In this document: positions 1-11,954 of the stretch, piece by piece
Layout: each line of letters starts with the position of its first letter
Numbering within the stretch: the first letter of the stretch is position 1
Origin: Odontocerum albicorne
Taxonomy: Eukaryota; Arthropoda; Insecta; Trichoptera; Odontoceridae
Direction of reading: 5' to 3'
NCBI GenBank assembly: GCA_949825065.1
Contig: OX463849.1
Location: 3,968,001 to 4,032,000 of the forward strand
DNA: 64,000 bases
The notes under the pieces: model-generated
The model's input: only the letters and a program-made list of their open reading frames with translations
Told to the model about the DNA's origin: nothing
The model's database searches: none
Translations under genes and position numbers: made by a program

Positions 1-3000
1 TGATTTGTTCCACGTGTTTTCGTGTTTTTCATCCCAAACCTCTAATTTTGCGATATTTTCGTGATTCACGTCAATATTTTCGAAAATACACTGAAACTTC
101 ATACTTTTCACACGAAAATCTGCCATTGACGACCAGGTTTACGAATATACGTTCAAAACCACCACACAATTATGATTAGTTCCACGTGTTTCCGTGTTTT
201 TCTTCCTAAACGTCTAAATTTGCGATATTTCTATGTTTTACGTCAATATTTTCCACAATTTAGGGACATTTTATACTTTTCACTCAAAAATCTGCCATTG
301 ACGAACAGGTTTACGAATATATGTTCAAAACCACCACATAATTATGATTTGTTCCACATGTTTCTGTGTTTTTCGTCCCAAACCTCTAATTTTGCAAAAT
401 TTCTATGTGTTACGTCAACATTTTTCAAAATACACTGAAACTTCATACTTTTCACTCGAAAATCTGCCATTGATGACCAGGTTTACGAATATAGGTTCAA
501 AATCACCACAGAAATATGATTTGTTCCACGTGTTTTCGTGTTTTTCGTCCCAAACCTCTAATTTTGCGATATTTTCGTGATTCGCGTCAATATTTTCGAA
601 AATACACTGAAACTTCATACTTTTCACACGAAAATCTGCCATTGACGACTAGGTTTACGAATATACGTTCAAAACCACCACACAATTATGATTAGTTCCA
701 CGTGTTTCCGTGTTTTTCTTCCTAAACGTCTAAATTTGCGATTTTTGAAAAATGTTTATGATTTACGTCAACATTTTTCAAAATAAACTGAAACTTCCTA
801 CTTTTCACTCGAAAATATTCCATTGACGACCAGGTTTACGAATATATGTTCAAAAGCACCACAGAATTGTGATTAGTTCCACGTGTTTCCTTGTTTTTCT
901 TCCTACACGTCTAATTTTGCGATATTTCTATGTTTTACGTCAATATTTTCCATAATACACGGACATTTCATACTTTTCACTCAAAAATCTGCCATTGACG
1001 AACAAGTTCACGAATATATGTTCAAAATCCTCACAGAATTATGATTTGTTCCACGTGTTTCCGTGTTTTTTATCCCAAACCTCTAATTTGGCCAAATGTT
1101 TATGATTTACGTCAACATTTTCCAAAATACACTGAAACTTCCTACTTTTCACTCGAAAATCTGTCATTGACGACCAGGTTTACGAATATATGATCAAAAT
1201 CACCACAGAATTATGATTTGTTCCACGTGTTTAGGTGTTTCTCATCCTAAACCTCTAATTTTGCGATATTTTCGTGTTTCACGTCAATATTTTCGAAAAT
1301 ACTCTGAAACTACATACATTTCATCATAGAATCTGCCATTGGACGACCTGGTTTACGAATACATGTTCAAAACCACCACATAATTATGATTTGTTCCACA
1401 TGTTTCTGTGTTTTTCGTCCCAAGCCTATAATTTTGCAAAATTTCTATGTTTAACGTAAACATTTTCCAAAATACACTGAAACTTCCTACTTTTCAGTCA
1501 AAAATCTGCCATCGATTACCAGGTTTACGAATAAAGGTTCAAAATCACCACAGAATTAGGATTTGATGCATGTGTTTCCGTGTTTTTTGTTTGAAACGTC
1601 TAATTTTGAAAAATTTCCATGATTTACGTCAACATTTTGCAAAATACACTGAAACTTCCTACTTTTCACTCGAAAATCTGTCATTTACGACCAGGCTCAC
1701 GAATACATGTTCAAAATCATCACAGAATTATGATTAGTTCCACGTGTTCAGGTGTTTTTCATCCCAAACTTCAAATTTTGCGATATTTCTATGTTTTATG
1801 TCAATATTTTCCATAATATGCGGACACTTAATACTTTTCACTCGAAAATCTGCCATTGACACCCAGATTTAGGAATATAGGTTCAAAACCAACACACATT
1901 TATGATTAGTTTTACGTGTTTTTCGTTTTAAACATCTAATTTTGAACATTTTCCAAAATACATTGTAACTTCATACATTTCACTCGAAAATCTGCCATTG
2001 ACGATAAGGTTTACGAATATATGTTCAAAATCACCACAAAATTATGATTTGTTCCACGTGTTTCCGTGTTTTTCTTCCTAAACGTCTAATTTTGCAAATT
2101 TTCTGTGTTTTACGCCAACAAGTTTCCAAAATACACTAAAACTTCATACGTTTCACTCGAAAATCTGCCATAGACAAACAGGTTTACGAATATATGTTCA
2201 AAATAACCACAAAATTATGATTTCTTCCACGTGTTTCCGTGTTTTGCGTCCCAAACCTCTAATTTTGCAAAATGTTTATGATTTACGTCGACATTTTGCA
2301 AAATACACTGAAACTTCCTACTTTTCACTCGAAAATCTGCCATTGACTAACAGATTTACGAATATATGTTCAAAATCACCACAAAATTATGATTTGTTCC
2401 ACGTGTTTCCGTGTTTTTCTTCCTAAACGTCTAATTTTGCAAATTTTCTATGTTACACGTCAACAAGTTTCCAAAATACACTGAAACTTCATACTTTTCA
2501 CTCGAAAATCGGCCATTGACACCCAGGTTTAGGAATATAGGTTCAAAACCAATTATTATTAGTTCCACGTGTTTCCGTGTTTTTCGTTTTAAACGTCTAA
2601 TTTTGAAAAATTTCTATGATTTACGTCAACATTTTGCAAAATACACTGAAACTTCCTACTTTTCACTCGAAAATCTGTCATTGACGACCAGGCTCACGAA
2701 TACATGTTCAAAATCATCACAGAATTATGATTAGTTCCACGTGTTCATGTGTATTTCATCCCAAACTTCAAATTTTGCGATATTTCTATGTTTTATGTCA
2801 ATATTTTCCACAATATGCGGAGACTTAATACTTTTCACTCGAAAATCTGCCGTTGACACCCAGGTTTAGGAATATAGGTTCAAAACCAACACACAATTAT
2901 TATTAGTTTTACGGGTTTCTCGTTTTAAACATCTAATTTTGAAAAATTTCTATGTTTTACGTCAACATTTTCCAAAATACATTGAAACTTCATACGTTTC

Positions 3001-4175
3001 ACTCAAAAATCTGCCATGGACGACCTGGTTTACGAACATATGTTCAAAATCACCACACAATTATGATTAGTTCCACGTGTTTCCGTGTTTTTCGTCCTAA
3101 ACGTCTAATTTGCGATATTTCTATGTTTTACGTCAACATTTTTCAAAATACACTGAAAGTTCATACTTTTCACTTGAAAATCTGCCATTGACGACCAGGT
3201 TTACGAATATATGTTCAAAACCACCACACAATTTTGAAATGTTCCACGTGTTTCCTTGTTTTTCTTCCACCACGTCTAATTTTGCGATATTTATATTTTT
3301 TACGTCAATATTTTCCATAATATTGGGACATTTCTTACATTTCACTCGAAAATCTGCCATTGACGATAAGGTTTACGAATATATGTTCAAAATCACCACA
3401 GAATAATGATTTGTTCCACGTGTTTTCGTGTTTTTCGTCCCAAATCTTTAATTATGCGATATTTCTGTGTTTTACTTCAATAGTTTCGAAAATATACTGA
3501 AACTTCATACTTTTCACTCGAAAATCTGCCATTGACGACCAGGTTTAGGAATATGTGTTCAAAATCAGTACACAATTATGATTTGTTCCACGTGTTTCAG
3601 TGTTTTTGGTCGTAAACCTCTCTCATTTAGCAAAAATTATATGTTTTACGTCTACATTTTCCAAAATACACTGAAACTTCATACTTTTCACTCGAAAATC
3701 TGCCATTGACGACCAAGTTTATGAATAAATGTTCAAAATCACCACAGAATTATGATTTGTTCCACGTGTTTTCGTGTTTTACGTCGCGAACCTTGAATTT
3801 TGCGATATTTCTGTGTTTCACGTCAATATTTTCGAAAATATACTCAAACTTTATACTTTTCACTCGAAAATCTACCATTGACAACCAGGTTTACGATATA
3901 TGTTCAAAATCACTTCACAATTAGGATTTGTTCCACGTGTTTTCGTGTTTTTCGTCCCAAACCTCTAATTTTCCAAAATTTCCATGTTTTACATCAATAT
4001 ATTCCAAAATATACTGAAACTTCATACTTTCCAATCAAAATTCGGGCATTGACGACCAGGTTTACGAATATTTGTTTAAAATTATGAGACAGAATGATTT
4101 TTTGTTCAACGTGTCCTGATGTTTTTTGTGTTAAAACTCAAATTTTGCGAAATTTCCGTATTTTACATCAATATT
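1..4175. repeat. Satellite array, ~171-bp monomers
   Basis: About 25 head-to-tail monomers start with a TGATTtGTTCCACGTGTTT-like box near 1, 172, 346, 517, 688, 1041, 1214, 1388, 1731, 2218, 2391, 2728, 3064, 3407, 3580 and 3752. Spacing is mostly 165-174 bp. Each monomer also carries a CTGCCATTGACGACCAGG-like box and a GTTCAAAA.CACCACA box. The window opens inside the array, so its true left end is not seen. The last monomers before 4175 are the most degenerate, as expected at an array edge. Short ORFs across the array are by-products of the repeated sequence. The size is near one nucleosome repeat; a centromeric or heterochromatic role is only inference. Confidence 0.95.
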
Positions 4176-4335
4176 TTCCACTTTGAATGAATTTTGTTAT
4201 TTTGTACTTACAATTAACCAATTTTCTGAACAAAAATGGGGGAATTATAATGAATCAAGACGTAAGTATAGTAGAAACCCATTGACGTCAATTGTGATAT
4301 AAAACCTGCTAAATGTGTATGAACATTTCTTAGTA
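4176..4335. other. Non-satellite interruption of the array
   Basis: About 160 bp of AT-rich sequence with no resemblance to the satellite monomer separates the main array from a single further monomer remnant. No gene or known element is recognised. Confidence 0.5.
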
Positions 4336-4470
4336 ATATACTGAAACTTCATACTTTTCTCTCGAAATCCACCACCACAGAATCATGATTTGTTCCACGT
4401 GTTTCCTAGTTTTTCGTCCCAATTTTGCGATATTTCTGTGTTTTACGTCAATATTTTCCATGATCTGCGG
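4336..4470. repeat. Degenerate satellite monomer remnant
   Basis: Matches the array monomer (TACTGAAACTTCATAC box, then GATTTGTTCCACGTGTTTCC at 4387), with an internal deletion between the AAATC and CACCACAG blocks. It is the outermost recognisable copy of the main array. Confidence 0.85.
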
Positions 4471-5635
4471 AAATATGAGTATGAGATTGCCACATAGTAA
4501 TAATCCAGATAGGTTGTACAACATACGTTCCTTCTACGTTAACGTTCAACTAACGTTCCTTCTAGGGTAGGTAGAGATAACAGACTACTAAACGTTTCTA
4601 TCTAATCACTCTACTTTTCTTATTTATACATTTCGCTATGCACAATCTTCTTTTATTTATAATATATTTCTGACTACCTTCTTTCAAAATCTAATCCATT
4701 TCATCGTGCACTTCTGACTTATATACTCGCTGTATTTACTAGACAGTGGAATTGAACCGGTTTTGTATGTATATTAATATTAGTATTTTATTATCTTTAT
4801 TTTTTTTATCTCATAATAATATATAGTATAATGGAGGTAAACAATTTGAAAATTGGAGAGTTATAAACAATGAAATGGAAGTTACAATATGATTTTTTCA
4901 TATGATGATATTTAAATTCAAGTATAAAAAATGTTAAGTTTATTTTGAAATTGTAACAAAAAAGACACAAGTTCATATTTTGATGTTTTATTTATTCATC
5001 GTTTGTGTTAGAAGTTTATTTCACTTGATGAAAATTGTTTAACTTAAAAAATCTTCTTTTTATACTGTCTTTGTATTGATAAAACATAAAAAATACCAAT
5101 TTATACCCGAATGAACAATAGTTTGTCAAACAAAGTTATAACTTAGTATCTACTTAAGTTAAGCTTAAAATATTTGCATGTAAAACTTAGAGAGAATAGT
5201 TTTTTTTATAAATTAGTACTGGATCATTGTCACTTTTCATTTCAAGTCGGGGTTGCAGCCCCCACCAATAAACATCTCCACTTGACTTTAACCCATTCTT
5301 CCCTCCACTCACTCTATTTTAAGTCTAACTTCATACAACCATTCTACATTTTTCTCATTGATACAACCTATACATCTTCTATATTTTGAGCTAGCCTTAA
5401 ATAATTTATCAGTTATTCTTGTTTTTTGTATTTATAAGTATAGATGTAAAGAGTCTTTCAAATTAAGCAGTTTTTATTAATTCTTGGCTAAAATACAGAT
5501 GGCGTCGCGAACTTGCCGAGATCTTGTGACGTTTGAAAAGTGTAATGTATGACATTTATAAAAATGGAGTCGTATAAAAATACAACAACGCGTTCAAATT
5601 ATTGAATTATTTTATGTATTGTAATCTCCGGAAAC
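4471..5635. other. AT-rich spacer, no gene seen
   Basis: No convincing coding sequence or structured repeat. The TGAGATTGCCACATAGTAAT stretch at 4480-4500 resembles the SINE/LINE tail described elsewhere in this window, and may be an eroded SINE end. Confidence 0.5.
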
Positions 5636-5695
5636 TGTGATGTTAATTGGCGACCAAGATCATGTGATCTGACACCGTTGGACTATATTTCATCA
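5636..5695 (+). pseudogene. Trace of a DDE transposase C-terminal motif
   Basis: The plus frame reads NWRPRSCDLTPLDY, close to the NWPPRSCDLTPLDYFLWG motif of mariner-like transposases common in insects. Only this motif is recognisable. It is bounded by unrelated AT-rich DNA, so this is at best a tiny relic. Confidence 0.4.
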
Positions 5696-6078
5696 TTCCT
5701 TCTCTACGCATGCCCGAATAATCTAAAAACTCCTTCCTTTTGCTCTGTTAAAATATGATTTTTATCCATTTCTTATGCCTAAATGCCGTCTTCTTTTCTA
5801 TATTGATACTTCACAATGTTTTCTTCAACGGAATTAATCTTGTTTTACCTTTCTTTTGTCAAGTCTAAGATTCTCTACCATATGTCGAGGTGGGCACCCA
5901 CTGTATACAATGAAGGTGTAAAAAACAATAATACAATACAATAAAAAATAGGTTCGATAGGTTTTACTGTTTACAATAAATGTGTAAGATTTCATATACA
6001 CACGGTCACTAGTCTCTCTGTGGGAAGGCAAAAGGATACATCTCTGTGCATTTTTATTCACGAACACAATTCCCGCCG

Positions 6079-6385
6079 AATAAGAGTTATTAAGAATGTA
6101 TAAATACGACACTGAAATAATTCAGACCACGTTTACGAATATATGTTCAAAATCACCACAGAATTATGATTGGTTCCACGTGTTTCCGTGTTTTTCGTCC
6201 TAAACCTGTAATTTTGCAATATTTCTGTGTTTACGTCAATATTTTCCATAATATATGGACACTTCATACTTTTCACTCGAAAATCTGCCATTGACGACTA
6301 GGTTTACGAATAAATGTTCAAAATCACCACAGAATTATTAATAAGAGTTATTAAGAATGTATAAATACGACATTGAAATAATTCA
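6079..6385. repeat. Ectopic satellite piece between 46-bp direct repeats
   Basis: Bases 6124-6338 are about 1.2 satellite monomers of the 1-4175 family. They are flanked by two nearly identical copies of a non-satellite segment (AATAAGAGTTATTAAGAATG... at 6079-6123 and 6340-6385; one visible substitution, CACTG versus CATTG). Satellite DNA was therefore inserted between two copies of a short duplicated target, about 1.6 kb beyond the main array. Confidence 0.85.
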
Positions 6386-6850
6386 ATAAAGGTGTAATTT
6401 TGCATTTTTATCAAAAATGTTTTATTGAAATTGTTATAAATTGCTTGACATCTTTCTATTTTTGTAAAAAAATATTTATATTATATAATAAAATTTAAAA
6501 AAATCAAATCTGAGAAGAAAAAATCTTAATGTAAGTAGAAAAAAATATTCAAAACAGGGGATGAAAGTCGATAGATCTATAAAAAAAATATTATCTGGTC
6601 GTGTAGTTCATGACTGAGCATCGTTACTCCCATGATATTGTCTGACTTCTCCTTACCACCCATCTCTGCACTCCGTGGCTTGGAGGGCAATTGTTAAGGG
6701 TAGCCCTGTTGCGTCTTTTACTTGGTTAGTCCAACGTATTGCGATTATTCTTCTCGTGCGTCATCCTTCCACACTTCGAGTAACCACAAACCTCCCTAAA
6801 CTGTCTTCTTTACCATGAGCAATGTACCAAAATAATCAGAATCCAGTTGA
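6386..6850 (-). pseudogene. AT-rich DNA with a LINE-like trace
   Basis: Bases 6386-6600 are AT-rich with nothing recognised. On the minus strand, 6650-6790 reads RRIIAIRWTNQVKDATGLPL in pieces, resembling the C-terminal tail of RTE-like non-LTR polymerases. The match is short and weak. Confidence 0.3.
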
Positions 6851-6852
6851 AG

Positions 6853-7145
6853 GAATAATAAATAAATAAATATAGGTTTATTGACAGCAACATAGTATGT
6901 ACAAAATATATTTAAATAACACTTCTAAAACACATAAATTGCAGATTATACATTAAATACAGAAGCTATCAAAAGGTCTGGGCTCATCCAATAACATCCC
7001 CTCGGCCAAGATACGCCCCACCAATATAGAGCGAACACAGCCACGGGGACACCAGATGTTTTTCAGCCCACACCCTTGAACACGTAGAACAAGAATATAA
7101 AAAAAACACAGAAAATAAATAGATGACAAAAAAAAATACATTCAA
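6853..7145 (-). repeat. Interspersed repeat, family S2, copy 1
   Basis: Matches 24050-24365 in inverted orientation: a T-rich stretch, then ACGTGTNCAAGGGTNTGGGC, then GAAAAACATCTGGTGTCCCC, a GTTGCTATCAA..AACCTATATTTATT end and an (AAAT)n tail. The tail suggests a retrotransposed element (SINE or LINE 3' end). No coding capacity is seen. Confidence 0.75.
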
Positions 7146-7251
7146 GAGAGAGTTGATAATCTGTCCATGATTGTATTGTCTTACACTTTTGTTGCATAAA
7201 GTACAACTTGGTGAGCTAATTGCCCTGTGACAATCTCTTACACTCAATCAG

Positions 7252-7725
7252 TGTATCGGACCACGGTACAAAGAACTGTAAATAGGTGCGATGGTTGCTG
7301 CGCAATGCTCGGAGAATTCAGGTCAAGGTAACGATGGTGAAGAGATTTCTCTTATGGTAGGTTGTAGCAGGTCTCAAGTAAAACACAGGAGGTAGAGGGT
7401 ACTGAGAATATATTTCAAAAATTAAAATGGACCCCTTTTATGAACGGTCAGTCAGTCAACGCAAGCGCTCACACCTCGCGAAATGCAACAATTTTCGTGA
7501 GTTTTGCGCATTGCTTAGACCGACTGGTCAGCGATATATTCTGGCGACGACCGTTCATAAGTCTCATTTCCTCTACGGTCGCGACAACACATGGACAACA
7601 CATGGATCCAAACAAACAAATATTTCAACAAAACAAACAAATATGTATCAAATTTACATAACAAATATTCAAGAAATATATAAATATCTACACACATACA
7701 AGGGTGACCGCATACGTCCGATCCA
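7252..7725. mobile_element. Solo LTR
   Basis: A 474-bp unit starts TGTATCGGAC and ends GTCCGATCCA (TG...CA, short inverted ends). It is flanked by the 5-bp direct repeat ATCAG at 7247-7251 and 7726-7730. It is homologous to 31026-31632. No internal gag/pol sequence is present, so this is what remains after LTR-LTR recombination. A 5-bp duplication fits Gypsy or Bel/Pao elements; the superfamily cannot be decided from the LTR alone. Confidence 0.8.
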
Positions 7726-7734
7726 ATCAGAGTA

Positions 7735-7868
7735 ACGTTTAAGACGCATTAGATGAAATCTAGACTGAAAATCCTTTTTTAAAAAATGTGGGTTACAGCG
7801 GGGATCAAACCCGCAACCTCTGGGCTGGCAGACAAGCGTCTTACAAACTAGGTCATTGAGGTTGTCAA
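7735..7868 (-). mobile_element. tRNA-derived SINE fragment
   Basis: On the minus strand a tRNA-like head shows an A-box-like TAGTTTGTAAGACG and a B box GGGTTTGATCC (complement of 7802-7812), followed by a body with TTTTCAGTCTAGATTT. The head matches those at 42722, 13345 and 24380. It lacks a credible cloverleaf, so it is not called a tRNA gene. The solo LTR sits beside its truncated end. Confidence 0.7.
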
Positions 7869-7929
7869 ATGATTGTCAGTTCTTAGAGAAAGGCACGAGA
7901 ACGGAATTTGCCTGACTGTCCAAGAAATT

Positions 7930-8525
7930 CATAACATCCTTCTTCAGTATCACACCTTCTTCAGTATCACATTTCGTAACCTCCTTCTTCAGTATCATAT
8001 CTTCTTCAGTATCACATTTCGTAACATCCTTCTTCAGTATCACACCTTCTTCAGTATCACATTTCGTAACATCTTCTTCAGTATCACACCTTCTTCAGTA
8101 TCACATTTCGTAACATCCTTCTTCAGTATCACATTCCGTAACATCCTTCTTCAGCATCACACCTTCTTCAGTATCACATTTCGTAACCTCCTTCTTCAGT
8201 ATCACACCTTCTTCCATATCACATTTCGTAACATCCTTCTTCAGTATCACACCTTCTTCCATATCACATTTCGTAACATCTTTCTTCAGTATCACACCTT
8301 CTTCAGTATCACATTTCGTAACATTCTTCTTCAGTATCACATTTCGTAACATCCTTCTTCAGTATCACACCTTCTTCAGTATCACATTTCGTAGCATCCT
8401 TCTTAAGTATCACACCTTCTTCAGTATCACATTTCGTAACATCCTTCTTCAGTATCACACCTTCTTCAGTATCACATTTCGTAACATCCTTCTTCAGTAT
8501 CACACCTTCTTCATTATCACATTTC
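7930..8525. repeat. 45-bp minisatellite open on both strands
   Basis: About 13 units of roughly 45 bp built from CTTCTTCAGTATCACA and TTTCGTAACATC blocks; some units are shortened. Because 45 is a multiple of three, both strands keep long open frames. Minus gives repeats of KKDVTKCDTEEGVIL; plus gives repeats of LLQYHTFFSITFRNI. The flanks show no signal for a gene, so the frames are most simply a product of the period. A repetitive coding exon on the minus strand cannot be fully excluded. Confidence 0.9.
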
Positions 8526-8529
8526 AAAT

Positions 8530-9270
8530 GCATCTATACTCGTACATCCCTCGCTTGCTCTTATAGTCCAAGTCTCCGCGACATACATAAGTATTGCGAG
8601 GATGAGAGACAACGAGATACATTTTCGTCAAGAATGTTGATGGTACTGCTATTCCATATAACATACTTTCCAGCTTTGACATCACATTTTTTGCCATTCC
8701 TGTTCTCCTTTTTACTTAAGCCTTCATCTCCATTGTTGGTAATGTAGTCAAATAAATAAAGTCAGTCACCAAATGTAGACCATGATTCACATTATTTGGT
8801 GGCAGTTTGTTACCGCAATGTTTCCCCATTTACTTAGTTTTTGACCTATAAATTTGACCTTTAAAAAAGGTAACTAAACAATATTAAATATTTAAACTAA
8901 TTACCTTATTCTCCGTCAATTTTCATTCTTAAACATGAAATTTTAATCACCATGGTAAAAACAATTTAGATATAAAAGGTGTCAAAAGTTTAAAACTATG
9001 AATAAATCTCCATAAATAATAAAAACTTTGTACTATTCGACTGTTTTAGAAATATCAGCCTTTCCACTGACAAATTCTTTGTGAAGGTTAATTTAAATTC
9101 AATTTTAAACGGTGGAACAAATGAGTTTAATCTGGTTAAGGGTAGAAAACAATTTTCTTTTTCTATTGAAAAATACGAGAGTTTTTGCCATCAACGTAAA
9201 TAAGATAAATGATCATTTAGCTAAACATATTCGGCGTGAGTTGTATGATTTTAGGCGTGCGTTTGTTAAG
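8530..9270. other. Spacer, no gene seen
   Basis: AT-rich DNA without a recognisable coding region, tandem repeat or terminal inverted repeats. Confidence 0.5.
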
Positions 9271-9337
9271 CATTAGATCAGTGATGGGTTACCTATGGCA
9301 CGCGTGTCAGAGGTGAAACAACGCAAAGACATTTCGG

Positions 9338-9716
9338 GTGACACGCATCGTTTACGGACGATCTTCGCCCAAGAACGAGCGATGCCATTTCTTCGCTCGT
9401 ATATTTACAGTAAGATGTGCACCAGTTCTATTTCGCGATATGCAAAATAAAGATGCTATTATTAAGCGAATTTCTGAGTTACCACTTAGTAGAAGTGTTA
9501 TCAAAGAGTTTTTCAATTTCTCTGGATGGAACCGATTACCGAAAACTTTTGGCACTTTGAAAAATCTAGCGATTGCTTTACTCACAATATTTCTCTAAAC
9601 GTACTTTTGTGAGACCTTATTCTCAGCTTTGAATAATATTAAAACAAATAAAAGAAACCGACTGACTGATGGAGTTTGTAACGCTTGCTTGTGTTTAAAA
9701 TGTACGAAATACCAAC
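9338..9716 (+). pseudogene. hAT transposase relic (deletion derivative)
   Basis: Residues equivalent to about 140-160 of the transposase at 46440 (NKDAIIKRISELPLSRSVIK) are fused to the C-terminal dimerisation region, skipping the whole catalytic centre. A stop at 9596 interrupts the frame, after which the homology continues to about 9716 (FCETLFSALNNIKTN, RLTDGVCNACLCLK). It cannot make active transposase, but the terminal repeats could still be substrates for one. Confidence 0.8.
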
Positions 9717-9811
9717 CTTCAATTGAAAATTGAGCAAATGCAATTCAGCATTAAAAAAGGCACTAATGTAAATAAATATTTATTTTGGCTTTTTAATAAT
9801 AATAAATAGTT

Positions 9812-10501
9812 TCTGTACCTACCATTCGAGAACATAAATGCTGTCACTTTCGTAATGCAAATGGATGGAGAAACATTACCAAATTGTGACTCCTTTAAGT
9901 ATCTTGGGTCACTCATCCATAGCGACGAAGGATGTGCAGCAGATGTAACACATAGAATTAGTGTGGGATGGATGAAGTTTAGATCAATGACGGGAGTTCT
10001 ATGTGATCCGAAAATGCCAGTAAAGTTAAAAAAGGAAAAGTATACCAAACGATTGTCAGACCCGCACTCCTCTATGGCTCCGAATGCTGGACGATGTATA
10101 TCTCTTACTCTAGGCAACTAGAAACTGCTGAAATGCGCATGCTAAGATGGTCAGCAGGTGTGTCCCTAAGAGACAAAATAAGAAGCTTACGCATCCGTGG
10201 AAGCCTGGGTGTTACAGACATCAACAGCAAGAAAGATGGAGGAGAGGCGATTGAGATGGTATGGCCACGTTGGACGCAGAGCACCCGATCACATTGTGAA
10301 CCAGGCAATCTCCATGGATCTTCCTCGAATAACAACCAGAGGAAGACCAAAGATTCATGGGTGGTGCAAAAAGATAACCTGATGCAGAGGCACGGCCTGG
10401 GGGGCGTAGTCCGGGACAGAAGAGCATACAACCTGAGGACGAGGAGAGCTGACCCCAACAGTCTTCGCAGACAATGAGTTGGGATGGAGCCAGTGAGAGA
10501 G
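9812..10501 (+). mobile_element. 5'-truncated RTE-like LINE, copy A1
   Basis: Flanked by a perfect 17-bp target duplication AATAATAATAAATAGTT (9795-9811 and 10502-10518). The body encodes the C-terminal end of an RTE/BovB-like polymerase: DSFKYLGSLIHSDEGCAADVTHRI, then MLRWSAGVSLRDKIR, then RRLRWYGHVGRRAPDHIV, then GRPKIHGW. Frames are broken between these blocks. The 3' end is GGAGCCAGTGAGAGAG with no poly(A). It lies inside the hAT at 9279-10649, so it is the younger insertion. Confidence 0.9.
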
Positions 10502-10871
10502 AATAATAATAAATAGTTCAAAAACAAAACTCTTTTATTTACTAGGGCTGCAACAGTTATTAATATTCTTAGATGTGACACGGCACCCGGGTCAAGTCAG
10601 GGTTTTTCAAAATTTTGACTCGTCGAGCTAAAAAGGTTACCCATCACTGCACTAGAAGGAAAGAGCGGATTCCGTATCCAGGTTGATTTTACTGTCTAAC
10701 TTTATTTTATATTCATTAATTTTGGGAAGTTTCTAGCGAACTTGGTCTGCAGCCTTCTAACACTTATTTCTCAACTTTAAAAGATCGCTCTCATGCATAG
10801 ATACACATACCCTCACGACAGTTCTCTGTCGGAGAAGATAATAAGGGTGAAGCATCAAATTATTTCAACTC

Positions 10872-11681
10872 CTTCAATGCAACTGGATGGGCAAATATTA
10901 GCCGGCTGTGACTCATTTAAGTATCTGTGCTCACTCATTCACAAAGGCGGAGGGTGCGCCGCGGATGTTGACCATAGAATAAGTGTGGAATGGATGAAAT
11001 TCAGATCGGTAACAAGAGTTTTGTGTGACCCAAAAATGCGTATAAAACTGAAAGGAAAGGTATACCAGACTATCTTTAGACTCGCAATTATGTATGGCTT
11101 AGAATGCTGAACTATGTACAGCTCCTACTCTAGGCAACTTGAAACAGAAGAAATGCGAATGCTTAGGTGGTCGGTAGGAATATCACTGAAATAAGAGCTC
11201 ACTCATTCGTGGTACCCCGGGGGTCACTGACATAAATAGTAAGCGGGAAGAGCGACAGCTGAGATGGTACGGGCACATAAGACGGAGACCACCAGACCAT
11301 ACTGTAAATCAGGCAATGTCTGTGGATCTTCTTCGACAGCAAAATAATCGAAGATGACTTTGAAGAAGGGATATTGACCACGTGAAATACGTGAAACACT
11401 ACCAGTAATATGTACTTTTAAAAAGGGATACTAACCACGTGAAACACGTGAGAAACCACCAACAGAGAACGAAATCAGACAATGTCTGTGGGTCTTCCTC
11501 GACGGCCGTCCAGAGGAAGACCAAAGAACTCCTGGATAATTCAAAGCTCCAAAATCCTGCAGAGAAACGGCCTAGATGAAAGTGACACTCAGAATCGAAG
11601 AATATACAGCCTGAGAACGAGAAGAGCTGACCCCAACAGCCTACCTAGGCAATAAGTTGGGACAGTGCCAGGAAGAAGAAG
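10872..11681 (+). mobile_element. 5'-truncated RTE-like LINE, copy A2
   Basis: Same family as 9812-10501 but more diverged. It encodes DSFKYLCSLIHKGGGCAADVDHRI, EWMKFRSVTRVLCDPKM and KLKGKVYQTIFRLAIMYGLE before a stop, then broken pieces down to RPRKNSW-like and RTRRADPN-like ends. The flanks ATCAAATTATTTCAACTC (10854-10871) and ATCAAACTATTTCAACTC (11682-11699) match at 17 of 18 bases, defining the insertion. Part of the 3' region (11400-11520) looks duplicated. Confidence 0.88.
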
Positions 11682-11954
11682 ATCAAACTATTTCAACTCG
11701 ACACATATCCCTTGCCTCCATACTTTTTATCATAACAACAAAGATTTTTCTGACTTTTTCCATTTCATTTGAATTTAGTTTTGGAAAGTTTTTACTGATA
11801 ACTACATTTACTGCTGAGACATTGGACCTTAAGTGGAATTTACATTTTGGAGATTTTTATCTCATGTCTTTTCAAATGTGTATTTGGTGAGAAGAAAATT
11901 ATCAATGAGAAGCAATCATAATGACTGAAAAAGTTTTTATAATACTCAATTAAG

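Larger units (their letters stand above)
9279..10649 (+). mobile_element. Internally deleted hAT transposon with nested LINE
   Basis: Termini CAGTGATGGGTTACCT (9279) and AGGTTACCCATCACTG (ending 10649) are inverted repeats with one mismatch. The flanking 8-mers CATTAGAT and CACTAGAA match at 6 of 8 bases, so the target duplication has decayed. The subterminal TATGGCACGCGTG motif is shared with the intact hAT at 45878. Inside, 9430-9720 encodes only pieces of the transposase: the IKRISELPLSRSVIKE part is joined directly to the C-terminal PKTFGTLKNLAIALLTIF part, followed by a stop and then CETLFSALNNIKTN...RLTDG. It is a non-autonomous derivative, later split by an RTE-like LINE at 9812-10501. 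Confidence 0.85.

Noticed and set aside
172..4087. Series of 60-98-codon open frames with similar proteins
   Set aside because: They repeat with the 171-bp satellite period on both strands and have no independent coding signal.
10105..10581. 158-codon minus-strand frame
   Set aside because: Antisense to RTE-like copy A1, whose plus-strand motifs are clear.
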